Of a stretch of DNA of 64,000 nt, positions 52,082-60,565 are shown piece by piece. Below the pieces are notes generated by a model. That model saw only the letters and a list, made by a program, of their open reading frames with translations, was not told the DNA's origin and ran no database searches. This DNA is from JAHEKD01 sp965204695 (GTDB lineage: Bacteria; Pseudomonadota; Gammaproteobacteria; Arenicellales; JAHEKD01), in the NCBI GenBank assembly GCA_965204695.1, contig OZ242007.1, positions 3,844,001 through 3,908,000 on the forward strand, written 5' to 3'. The position numbers were made by a program, and so were the translations under genes. Numbering within the stretch: position 1 is the first letter of the stretch; every line of letters starts with the position of its first letter.

Positions 52082-53816
52082 TCGATATTCTCAACGCCTT
52101 CGGGTAGGTGTTAACATCTTCGATTACGCCTTTTTCAATCGACTCTTTACGTTCATTCCAATACTTTGCATCCAGCAGTTCATTATGCATTTCCTTGAAT
52201 AATGTTCGATGCTGTTCAGTCGTTAAAGCAACAGTCGCAATTTCCTCAGGGAAAATATCGCCTTCTTTGACTGAGTAATGCGGCATGTCGAACATGTCTT
52301 CGTCTGGATAGCGGGCAGGCGGGATGCGCCTGAAATTACAATCAGTCATATAGGTAATTTCATCGTAGTCATAAAAAACTACTCGGCCTTGTTTAGTCAT
52401 GCCAAAATTCTTAAGTAGCATGTCACCTGGAAAAATATTAGCTTTAATGAGTTGGCGAATGGTATTGCCATATTCATCGATCGCATGGCGAGTATTTTCC
52501 TCGTCAGCAGTGGTTAGATAAATGTTAAGAGGCTTTACCCGTCGTTCAATATATAAATGGCGTATGACAATGAAATCATCCTCAATAGTCAGTTGCGAGG
52601 GGATAACTTCTTTAAGTTCAGCTAATAATTCATCCGAAAACCTGTGCCTTGGGAAAGCCACATAAGAATATTCCAAAGTGTCCGCCATACGGCCAACACG
52701 ATCATGCATTTTTACCAGCAGGTATTTTTCTTTGACTGTTTGGCGGGTAACTTTTTTGCTGGGTGCAAATTTATCCTTAATAACCTTGAATACGAAAGGG
52801 TAGGAATGCAGTGTGAATACAGTCATGACCATACCTTTAATACCCGGAGCAATTACAAATTCATCATCCGAAGTTTCAAGGTGTTTGAGGAAATCACGAT
52901 AGAACTCTGTTTTGCCCTGTTTTTGCAAACCGATCATGGTGTAGAGTTCCAGTCGCCGGGACCCAGGCATAATGCTTTGTAAAAAGCTTACCATGGCCGC
53001 CGGGACTTCGGTATAGGCCATAAAATATGCTCTAGCAAAACCAAACAACATGAGTAAATGGGAGGGTCTGGTAATTAAGCCATCGAAATATAAACCGCTA
53101 ACAGGTTCGTTTTTGATTGCCAGCATAAAGGGTTGTTCACCATAGGCACAGACTACCCGTCCTACCACGTAGGCAACTTTATTTCGATAAAAAAGTGAGG
53201 AACAAATGTCCAGCCGATAGACTGTATCTTTTTCTATTGGGAAAGAGACTCGCTTTTTAAATGCAGCAACTAATTTAAGTAGATCGCGTTGTCGGTCTAT
53301 AAAAGCTGGTCCAAAATCCAGCTCATCAAGGCCTTTGTTGAGTTTTCTTAATAAGTTGGACTTTTTAAGTACATAACTGCGGATCAAATTCTTGTCATAA
53401 GGGATATTGCTGAAATCAACACTCGACTCAACAAAAATGTTGTCATTATTGTAATAACGTCGAGCGAACATCTGACAAAAAACAGAGTTATAAAATGTTT
53501 CGGCTAATTCGGGTTGGCGCTGCTTTTCTAAGAGCTTGCAGTAACTCTTTTTAACTGCATGCCATAAATGTTGGTCATGAACATCGACATCAAAGGTCTT
53601 CATCAAATAAGCGACAGTTTCTTTGACTCGTAAATCATACATTTTGATGCGTTCACGAGAAGCTTCCTGTACTTGTTGCCATTGGCATTGCTCAAATCGT
53701 TGTTTGGCCGCCAGGGTAATCTCGGTAAACATCCGATAATGTTTTTCAAAGCCAATTAAAATGGCTTTGGAAATTAATTTATCCAGACTTTGATCAGGTT
53801 GATTCATCAAACTCAC
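52074..53816 (-). CDS. aceK: Isocitrate dehydrogenase kinase/phosphatase AceK
   Basis: A 580-residue protein of the AceK family (E. coli about 578). N-terminal regulatory part with ILIGFEKHYRMFTEITLAAKQRFE; C-terminal protein-kinase-like part with APGIKGMVMTVFTLHSYPFVFKVIKDKF (ATP-binding), MLLKNFGMTKQGRVVFYDYDEI (catalytic and metal residues) and FRRIPPARYPDEDMF. It phosphorylates isocitrate dehydrogenase to divert carbon to isocitrate lyase, encoded convergently next door. Confidence 0.97.
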   Translation of the reverse strand: MSLMNQPDQSLDKLISKAILIGFEKHYRMFTEITLAAKQRFEQCQWQQVQEASRERIKMYDLRVKETVAYLMKTFDVDVHDQHLWHAVKKSYCKLLEKQRQPELAETFYNSVFCQMFARRYYNNDNIFVESSVDFSNIPYDKNLIRSYVLKKSNLLRKLNKGLDELDFGPAFIDRQRDLLKLVAAFKKRVSFPIEKDTVYRLDICSSLFYRNKVAYVVGRVVCAYGEQPFMLAIKNEPVSGLYFDGLITRPSHLLMLFGFARAYFMAYTEVPAAMVSFLQSIMPGSRRLELYTMIGLQKQGKTEFYRDFLKHLETSDDEFVIAPGIKGMVMTVFTLHSYPFVFKVIKDKFAPSKKVTRQTVKEKYLLVKMHDRVGRMADTLEYSYVAFPRHRFSDELLAELKEVIPSQLTIEDDFIVIRHLYIERRVKPLNIYLTTADEENTRHAIDEYGNTIRQLIKANIFPGDMLLKNFGMTKQGRVVFYDYDEITYMTDCNFRRIPPARYPDEDMFDMPHYSVKEGDIFPEEIATVALTTEQHRTLFKEMHNELLDAKYWNERKESIEKGVIEDVNTYPKALRISRR

Positions 53817-53925
53817 ATCAGGAACTTTCTTGAGTAGAATGATGCCTTGAGCAAGCTAGGCTTGTCAAAATATTTGCAGATTTAACATCGTATCTATTAA
53901 GCGATGTCTGGGGTATATTCGCCCA

Positions 53926-54792
53926 ATGAACAAGCCGGCTTCAAGGGATAATTTAGGCATTGTCTTTTGCATTGGGGCAACGTTGATTTTTTCATGTCAG
54001 GATGCAATCACCAAGATATTGGTAAGTGGTTTGCCGGCTCCACAATTTATTATGATTCGATTTTGGGCATTTCTGCTATTTGCCCTGATTTTTGCTGGTT
54101 TTAATGGCGGAGTAAAAACTGCTCTCAAAACTAACAGACCAGTTCTTCAGATTTTGCGAGGCTTATTGTTGATTCTGCAAATAATTTTGTTCGCATTTGG
54201 TTTGAAATATCTTGGTTTGGCGGATATGCACTCACTATTTGTTATGTTTCCAATCTTCGTCACAGTTTTAGCTATTCCTGTACTTGGGGAAACCATTGGC
54301 TGGCGTAGAATTGTAGCCGTAAGCATTAGTTTTTTTGGTGCTTTAATCATTCTGCGTCCAGGTATGGGTGTTTTCGGATTAGAAGCTTTGTATCCTATCG
54401 GTTGTGCAGCTATGTTTGCTGTTTATAATTTATTAACTCGCCTGACCAGTTACGATGATCATTACACCAGTAATATTCTTTATGTCGCAATTATTGGTGC
54501 ACTGGTTTCAACAGTGTGGGGAGCACAACTATGGGTAACGCCGGATAAGTCACAATGGACATTTATTCTCAGTTTATGTGTGACCGGAGTGGCTGGACAT
54601 GTATTGCTGATGAAGGCGCTTGAATATAGTGAAGCTTCGAAAATTCAGCCGTTTAACTATTTTACTTTGGTATGGGCCATCATAATCAGTATTGTATTTT
54701 TCTCCGAAGTCCCTGACTTATGGACGCTGACGGGTGCAGGGATAATTATTTCCAGCGGTCTGTACGTACTCAGGCGCTCTCGACTTAGTTAA
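53926..54792 (+). CDS. EamA/DMT-family permease (paralogue of 26007-26879)
   Basis: A 288-residue ten-helix permease with two EamA repeats: LGIVFCIGATLIFSCQDAITKILVSGLPAPQFIMIRFWAF at the start, VLGETIGWRRIVAVSISFFGALIILRPG closing the first half and FSEVPDLWTLTGAGIIISSGLYVLRR at the end. The last segments line up closely with the permease at 26007-26879. The substrate is unknown. Its stop overlaps gatB (convergent) by 8 nt. Confidence 0.88.
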   Translation: MNKPASRDNLGIVFCIGATLIFSCQDAITKILVSGLPAPQFIMIRFWAFLLFALIFAGFNGGVKTALKTNRPVLQILRGLLLILQIILFAFGLKYLGLADMHSLFVMFPIFVTVLAIPVLGETIGWRRIVAVSISFFGALIILRPGMGVFGLEALYPIGCAAMFAVYNLLTRLTSYDDHYTSNILYVAIIGALVSTVWGAQLWVTPDKSQWTFILSLCVTGVAGHVLLMKALEYSEASKIQPFNYFTLVWAIIISIVFFSEVPDLWTLTGAGIIISSGLYVLRRSRLS

Positions 54793-56221
54793 GCTTTTGC
54801 TGCAACAGTTGATTGACCTGTTTGGGGTTGGCTTTGCCTTGTGAAGCTTTCATGATTTTTCCAACAAAGAAACCGATTACCTTTGCATTGCCATCTTTAA
54901 ATTGTTGCACTTGGTCTGGATGAGCAGCAATTACTTCATCAACTAATGTTTCAATCGCGCCTGTATCAGTGATTTGTTTTAAGCCCTGTTGTTCAATTAA
55001 TTCATCAATACTGACCTCACTAGGCGCATCCCACAACTGTTGAAACAAGGTCTTGGCAATTTTGTTGGAAATTGTATTATCGTCAATTCGATTAACTAAA
55101 GCACCTAGTTGTTCGGCGCTGACTGGAATATGTTCAGCTTCAATGTCACTTTTATTTAATTGGGCAGAGAGCTCGCCGTTTATCCAGTTGGCTACGGATT
55201 TGCCATTGCCTTGAGCTTGTTCAGTTGCTGCTTCAAAATAATCCGCTAGCGCTCGATCTTGTGTGATGAGTTTCGCATCCACTTCAGAAAGCTTGAAATC
55301 ATCGACAAATCGCTTAGTCCGTACTTCGGGTAATTCCGGTAGAGTTTGTTTGATTTGATCGATAAACGATTGTTCAACAATCATCGCTGGTAAATCAGGA
55401 TCGGGAAAATAACGATAATCGTGTGCTTCTTCTTTGCCGCGCATGGATCGGGTTTCGTCTTTGTCTGGATCGTAAAGACGGGTTTCCTGAATAACCGTGC
55501 CACCACTTTCTACCAGCTCGATTTGTCGTTCAATTTCAAAGTTAATTGCTTTTTCAATAAATCGGAAGGAATTCATATTTTTGATTTCCGCACGTGTGCC
55601 GAGTTCACTAGCTCCCAGGGGCCTGATCGAAACATTGGCATCACACCGAAAAGAACCTTCCTGCATATTGCCATCACAAATTTCCAGATAGCGTACCAGA
55701 GTGTGCATTTTCTTAAGATAAGCAACAGCTTCGGTAGCGCTGCGCAAATCGGGTTCCGAAACAATTTCAAGCAGCGGAGTGCCTGCCCGGTTCAAATCAA
55801 TACCGCTCATGCCATGAAAGTCTTCATGCAAGGATTTACCCGCATCTTCTTCAAGGTGAGCACGGGTAATGCCGATGATTTTTTCTTCGTCGTCAACATT
55901 AATGGTCAAATGACCGTTGGCGACGATGGGTAAATCAAATTGACTGATCTGATAGCCTTTAGGCAAGTCGGGGTAAAAATAATTTTTGCGAGCAAATTGG
56001 GAATGGCGGTTAATCTCGGCATCCACAGCCAGTCCAAATTTAATTGCCATTCTCAACGCTTGTTTGTTCATCACCGGTAAAACACCAGGTAAAGCTATAT
56101 CAACAGCGTTAGCCTGGGTGTTGGGGTCAGCGCCATAGGCCGTAGAGCTGCCTGAGAATATTTTGCTCTTGGTTTGTAGTTGCACGTGGACTTCAAGTCC
56201 AATCACTGACTCGAAGCTCAT
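54785..56221 (-). CDS. gatB: Asp-tRNA(Asn)/Glu-tRNA(Gln) amidotransferase subunit GatB
   Basis: A 478-residue protein with ESVIGLEVHVQLQTKSKIFSGS at the start, DLPKGYQISQFDLPI, RTHLEEDAGK-like segment ARAHLEEDAGKSLH, SFRCDANVSIRP, and the C-terminal YqeY-like tRNA-binding tail (VIGFFVGKIMKASQGKANPKQVNQLLQQKL). It phosphorylates and transamidates Glu/Asp on misacylated tRNA using ammonia from GatA. It overlaps gatA by 4 nt. Confidence 0.97.
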   Translation of the reverse strand: MSFESVIGLEVHVQLQTKSKIFSGSSTAYGADPNTQANAVDIALPGVLPVMNKQALRMAIKFGLAVDAEINRHSQFARKNYFYPDLPKGYQISQFDLPIVANGHLTINVDDEEKIIGITRAHLEEDAGKSLHEDFHGMSGIDLNRAGTPLLEIVSEPDLRSATEAVAYLKKMHTLVRYLEICDGNMQEGSFRCDANVSIRPLGASELGTRAEIKNMNSFRFIEKAINFEIERQIELVESGGTVIQETRLYDPDKDETRSMRGKEEAHDYRYFPDPDLPAMIVEQSFIDQIKQTLPELPEVRTKRFVDDFKLSEVDAKLITQDRALADYFEAATEQAQGNGKSVANWINGELSAQLNKSDIEAEHIPVSAEQLGALVNRIDDNTISNKIAKTLFQQLWDAPSEVSIDELIEQQGLKQITDTGAIETLVDEVIAAHPDQVQQFKDGNAKVIGFFVGKIMKASQGKANPKQVNQLLQQKLN

Positions 56222-57681
56222 GCTGCAATCCCCTGTGGAATTTGTTGATGAAAATCAGTGTGTTGCTGGAATTGATGGCCCATGGCTAGCAAGCCGGATT
56301 CATCAAAATAGTTGCCGATAAGTTGTAGCCCAATCGGCAATCCTTTTTGATCAAAACCACAAGGAACTGAAATGCCTGGTAAACCGGCCAGGTTGGCAGT
56401 AATGGTGTAAATATCATTCAAATACATGGCAACCGGATCATCAACTTTGCTATTTAATTCAAACGCGGTGGTAGGAGTGGTTGGGCCTAAAATAAAATCA
56501 CATTGCTTGAAGGCATTATCAAAATCCTCGGCAATCATACGCCGAATGCGCTGGGCCTTACGATAATAAGCATCGTAATAGCCGGCAGACAAGACATAAG
56601 TGCCAATCATGATTCGTCGTTTTACCTCGTCACCAAAGCCTTCTGATCGAGTGTGCCGGTACATTTCAACTAAGTCTTCAACGTGTTCTGATCGATAACC
56701 ATAACGAACACCGTCAAAGCGTGAAAGATTAGAGGAGGCTTCGGCAGGGGCAATCACATAGTAACAAGGAATGCCTAATTCACTTTTTGGCAAGCTAACT
56801 TCAACAACATTAAGTCCAAGTGACTTGAATTGCTCAACAGCAATATCGATAGCCTTGGCAATATCTACATCCAGGCCTTCACTAAAGTATTCTTTGGGCA
56901 GGCCAATTGTTTTACCGGCCAGGTTTTGGTTAAGCTCTGCTACAAAATCCGGTACGGTTTCATTAATTGAAGTGGAGTCTTTCTCATCAAAGCCCGCCAT
57001 GGTTTGCAAGATTAAAGCGGTGTCTTCAGCACTGGTGGCAAAAACGCCTGCTTGGTCCAGAGAAGATGCAAACGCAACCATGCCATATCTTGAAACCCGG
57101 CCGTAACTGGGTTTAATACCGGTAATACCACAAAACGCTGCAGGTTGGCGAATAGAGCCGCCGGTATCTGAACCCGTGGCCACAGGGGTTATTCGAGCAG
57201 CTACGGCTGCGGCTGAACCGCCTGAACTACCGCCAGGTACTCGATTTTTATTCCAGGGATTTGCCACTGGTCCAAAATAGGAATTTTCATTGGATGAACC
57301 CATGGCAAATTCATCCATATTGGTTTTACCCAACGTGACCATCCCAGTTGATTGCAACCGATTTACTATGGTCGCATCATAGGGTGAAATAAAATTATGC
57401 AGGATTTTTGAGCCACAACTTGTTAATACGCCTTTAGTACAAAACAAGTCTTTATAAGCAATAGGAATTCCGGTTAAAGGCCTTTCATTGCCCGAATCAA
57501 TGCTTTTTTGTGCTGTTTTGGCCTGTTCTACGGCTAATTCAGGAGTTGGGGTAATAAATGCATTTAAATCAGCATTTTGTTCAATTCTGGCTAAAAAATA
57601 CTCTGTCAATTCGGTACTGGAAACCTGTTTGCTATGGAGTAGAGCTCCTAGATCGGATAAGCTTAATGCGTGTAAGTCCAT
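56218..57681 (-). CDS. gatA: Amidotransferase glutaminase subunit GatA
   Basis: A 487-residue amidase-signature enzyme with the Ser-cisSer-Lys triad K77 (GIPIAYKDLFC), S152 (PGGSSGGSAAAVA) and S176 (GSDTGGSIRQPAAFCG). It hydrolyses glutamine and channels ammonia to GatB. Presence of gatCAB means the organism forms Gln-tRNA or Asn-tRNA, at least in part, indirectly. It is 20 bp from gatC and overlaps gatB by 4 nt. Confidence 0.97.
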   Translation of the reverse strand: MDLHALSLSDLGALLHSKQVSSTELTEYFLARIEQNADLNAFITPTPELAVEQAKTAQKSIDSGNERPLTGIPIAYKDLFCTKGVLTSCGSKILHNFISPYDATIVNRLQSTGMVTLGKTNMDEFAMGSSNENSYFGPVANPWNKNRVPGGSSGGSAAAVAARITPVATGSDTGGSIRQPAAFCGITGIKPSYGRVSRYGMVAFASSLDQAGVFATSAEDTALILQTMAGFDEKDSTSINETVPDFVAELNQNLAGKTIGLPKEYFSEGLDVDIAKAIDIAVEQFKSLGLNVVEVSLPKSELGIPCYYVIAPAEASSNLSRFDGVRYGYRSEHVEDLVEMYRHTRSEGFGDEVKRRIMIGTYVLSAGYYDAYYRKAQRIRRMIAEDFDNAFKQCDFILGPTTPTTAFELNSKVDDPVAMYLNDIYTITANLAGLPGISVPCGFDQKGLPIGLQLIGNYFDESGLLAMGHQFQQHTDFHQQIPQGIAA

Positions 57682-57701
57682 GTTTTTTATATATTTATAC
57701 T

Positions 57702-57989
57702 CTATTCAATGACTTTGGGAACAAGATAAAGGCCTTGTTCTGTCTCGGGGGCAACTGATTGGAACAATTCACGTTGATTTTGCTCACTAACCTCATCTTC
57801 ACGCAGTCGTAGGGCAATATCTTGCGGGTGTGCCATCGGCTCAATCTTATCGGTGTCAATAGCTGACATTTGTTCCACTAATTCAAAGATACGGTTAAGC
57901 TGTTCAGCATAAAACGAACAATCCTCCTCGGTGACACTCAAACGGGCCAACTGGGCCGTTTTTTCAATGTCTGCAACAGAAAATGACAT
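57702..57989 (-). CDS. gatC: Amidotransferase subunit GatC
   Basis: I start at ATG 57989 with AGGGA about 6 nt upstream, giving the usual 95 residues (MSFSVADIEKTAQLARLSVTEEDC); the longer frame to 58043 adds a stretch untypical of GatC. The LNRIFELVEQMSAIDTDKIEPMAHP segment is the family core. It wraps GatA and GatB and stabilises the complex. First gene of the minus-strand gatCAB operon, divergent from mreB. Confidence 0.95.
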   Translation of the reverse strand: MSFSVADIEKTAQLARLSVTEEDCSFYAEQLNRIFELVEQMSAIDTDKIEPMAHPQDIALRLREDEVSEQNQRELFQSVAPETEQGLYLVPKVIE

Positions 57990-58068
57990 AGATATCCCTA
58001 AAATGTCGCCTAAAAAGGCGCAAATTAACATATACTTGCGCACTAATAAACTGCTCGTGTAAATATCT

Positions 58069-58074
58069 TATAAT
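58069..58074 (+). promoter_or_regulatory. Probable -10 box upstream of mreB
   Basis: A perfect TATAAT lies 50 nt before the mreB ATG in the divergent gap with gatC. No good -35 was found at usual spacing. Confidence 0.4.
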
Positions 58075-58124
58075 ACAGATATGACCTGGGCTTGGGCGAT
58101 ATAAGTAAAGTATAGTAAAAACAA

Positions 58125-59159
58125 ATGATTAAGCGACTCTTTGGGATTTTTTCTAATGATCTGGCTGTCGATTTGGGAACAGCAAATACCCTGATTTATG
58201 TCAAGGATAAGGGTATTATTTTGAACGAGCCATCGGTGGTAGCGATTAGAGAGGGCTCGGGCGGTTTAAAGCAGCCATTGGCCATCGGCCAAGCAGCTAA
58301 ATCAATGATTGGCCGTACCCCGGGCAGCATTACTGCAATCAGACCACTAAAAGATGGTGTGATCGCCGATTTTAGTGTGACTGAAGCCATGCTTAAATAT
58401 TTCATACGCATGGCCCAGAGCAACCGTTTTATTTCTAACCCAAGAGTCATTGTCTGTGTCCCATGTGGATCGACACAGGTTGAACGTCGTGCGATACGGG
58501 AATCTGCACTTGGTGCAGGTGCTCGTGAAGTTTATCTGATAGAAGAACCTATGGCAGTGGCGATTGGAGCGGATTTACCCGTAGCAGAACCCACCGGCTC
58601 GATGGTTCTGGATATTGGCGGTGGTACTACGGAGGTTGGGATTATGTCGCTGGGTGGTATGGTTTATGCCCACTCGTTGCGAATTGCAGGTGATAACTTT
58701 GACGAGGCAATTATAAACTTCGTCCGTCGTCATCATGGCCTGTTAATTGGCGAAGCCACAGCCGAACGAATCAAAAGTACAATTGGGACGGCCTGGGAAA
58801 AATCAGACCCTATGGAAATGGAAGTCAAGGGCCGCGATATCTCCGAAGGCATGTCACGCAGCGTGGTGATTACCAGTAAGGAAGTTTACGAGGCGATTAG
58901 CGATTCGCTTGATCAGATTGTCCAGGCTATTAAACAAGCAATGGAAAAAACACCTCCTGAGTTAAGCGCAGATATAGGTGAGCGTGGTATGGTGGTTGCC
59001 GGTGGTGGTGCATTATTGCGGGATATTGATCGGCGTTTGATGGAAGATACGGGTTTGCCTGTAGTAATAGCCGAAGACCCGTTAACTTGTGTCGCCAGGG
59101 GCTGTGGCCGAGCGTTGCAGGAAATGGATGTATTGGGGGTCGTGTTTACTGAAGATTAG
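58125..59159 (+). CDS. mreB: Rod shape-determining protein MreB
   Basis: A 344-residue actin-fold ATPase: phosphate-1 VDLGTANTLIYVK, phosphate-2 MVLDIGGGTTEVGIMSLGG, the adenosine-binding GMVVAGGGALLRDID. The N-terminal KRLFGIFSNDL forms the membrane-binding amphipathic helix. MreB filaments position the elongation complex under the inner membrane. First of the mreBCD-mrdA-rodA run; 12 bp before mreC. Confidence 0.98.
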   Translation: MIKRLFGIFSNDLAVDLGTANTLIYVKDKGIILNEPSVVAIREGSGGLKQPLAIGQAAKSMIGRTPGSITAIRPLKDGVIADFSVTEAMLKYFIRMAQSNRFISNPRVIVCVPCGSTQVERRAIRESALGAGAREVYLIEEPMAVAIGADLPVAEPTGSMVLDIGGGTTEVGIMSLGGMVYAHSLRIAGDNFDEAIINFVRRHHGLLIGEATAERIKSTIGTAWEKSDPMEMEVKGRDISEGMSRSVVITSKEVYEAISDSLDQIVQAIKQAMEKTPPELSADIGERGMVVAGGGALLRDIDRRLMEDTGLPVVIAEDPLTCVARGCGRALQEMDVLGVVFTED

Positions 59160-59171
59160 GTCAATATTGCT

Positions 59172-60053
59172 ATGCGAATAAAACCCATAGTCAGTCAATT
59201 CATTTTTTTACTCACATTGAGTTTGGGCTTAATTTTTCTTGATTATTACTTTCAGGGCAAAAACGCTGTAAAACAATACTTTACTACCGTCGCACGGCCA
59301 ATCTATCAAATCGTTGATTATCCTCATGAAATCACACAGTGGTTATCGAGCTGGTTTACAGATCGTCAAGAACTGACACAAAGTGTCGAGGATTTGCAAC
59401 TTGAGAACGCACTGTTAAAAATAAAACTACAACAACTTGAATCGACGCTTGTGGCGGAACGAAAAGGCAAGGCGCAAGCCCGAGCGGCAGAGAAATTCAC
59501 CCAAAAAATTCTTTCGGCCAATATTCTTAATGTGAACCTCAAGCGCCATTCACAGAAAATTGTTGTGAACAAAGGTCAACGTGATTCAGTTTATTTAGGT
59601 CAGCCAGTTATCGATCAGTTTGGGATTATCGGCCAGGTCACCGAATTATCGGTTGCCCATAGTATTGTTACCTTGATTACTGATGCCAGTCAGTCGACGC
59701 CGGTACTGGTAAAGCGTAATGCTTTGAGAGCGCTGTTATATGGGACGGGAGATCTTGATCAAATGGAGATAAAATTCTTAGGGGCTCAAGCAGATATCAG
59801 GGAGGGTGATTTACTCATTAGTTCAGGTATCGGCAATCGTTATCCGACCGGTTACCCGGTTGCACAAGTGACGAAAATTAATCACGATGCTAATGAATCC
59901 TTTCTGGATATAGCCGCCAGACCTTTGGCCCAGCTTAATCATGGTGAGCAAGTGCTAATGATTTGGCCACATAGTAACCAACAGAGTCCCAACCCTCATG
60001 CCGATCAGATCGAGCAAACGCTTTCACTGAATAACACCGGAACATTGCAATGA
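59172..60053 (+). CDS. mreC: Cell shape protein MreC
   Basis: A 293-residue bitopic protein: transmembrane helix near 10-26, a periplasmic coiled coil (about 65-105, QSVEDLQLENALLKIKLQQLE) and the double beta-barrel domain (VNKGQRDSVYLGQPVIDQFGIIGQVTEL; LLISSGIGNRYPTGYPVAQV). The tail is low complexity. It links MreB to PBP2. Overlaps mreD by 4 nt. Confidence 0.96.
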   Translation: MRIKPIVSQFIFLLTLSLGLIFLDYYFQGKNAVKQYFTTVARPIYQIVDYPHEITQWLSSWFTDRQELTQSVEDLQLENALLKIKLQQLESTLVAERKGKAQARAAEKFTQKILSANILNVNLKRHSQKIVVNKGQRDSVYLGQPVIDQFGIIGQVTELSVAHSIVTLITDASQSTPVLVKRNALRALLYGTGDLDQMEIKFLGAQADIREGDLLISSGIGNRYPTGYPVAQVTKINHDANESFLDIAARPLAQLNHGEQVLMIWPHSNQQSPNPHADQIEQTLSLNNTGTLQ

Positions 60054-60547
60054 GTTCGAGTTATTCACAACAATCAAGTTGGCCCATGTATCTGAGTTTG
60101 TTGTTAGCGTTAGTGTTAGCGTTAATGCAGTTTAGCGGTTGGGCAGAAGATTTTATGCCGAATTTGGTGTTGATGGTCATTGTCTACTGGGCAATTTATC
60201 GCCCTGATTTAATGGGTCTGGGTATGGCCTGGATTGTAGGGATTATTCATGATTGTTTGACGATCAGCATGATCGGTCAACATGCTTTAATTTATGTGAC
60301 TGTTGTCTTCGTACTTGATTCGGAAGCGAAAAAAACCAGAAATTATGCTTTTCTCGAATACATGACCTGGCTGATTTTGTTTATTATTTTTGATGTATTG
60401 ATGTCAATATTGTTTAATCGAATATTCCTACAAACAGAGTTCGAATGGACAGTGCTCTCATCAATATTAGGCGGCATAATCATTTGGCCATGGTTATATG
60501 TGCTACTAAACTATTTTGAAAATATTGCCGCTGAAATGCAGCAATAG
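60050..60547 (+). CDS. mreD: Rod shape-determining protein MreD
   Basis: A 165-residue membrane protein with five or six helices and the MreD-typical FMPNLVLMVIVYWAIYRPDLMGLGMAWIVGIIHDCLTISMIGQHALIYV stretch. It completes the MreBCD assembly in the inner membrane. 4-nt overlap with mreC and 18 bp before mrdA. Confidence 0.95.
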   Translation: MSSSYSQQSSWPMYLSLLLALVLALMQFSGWAEDFMPNLVLMVIVYWAIYRPDLMGLGMAWIVGIIHDCLTISMIGQHALIYVTVVFVLDSEAKKTRNYAFLEYMTWLILFIIFDVLMSILFNRIFLQTEFEWTVLSSILGGIIIWPWLYVLLNYFENIAAEMQQ

Positions 60548-60565
60548 TGTAAATACGGGAGTGAC

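Noticed and set aside
55421..55933. 170-codon plus-strand frame opposite gatB
   Set aside because: It is an antisense shadow of a well-supported gatB and matches no family.
57990..58043. Longer N-terminus for GatC
   Set aside because: The extra 18 residues are untypical of GatC, and ATG 57989 has a good ribosome-binding site.
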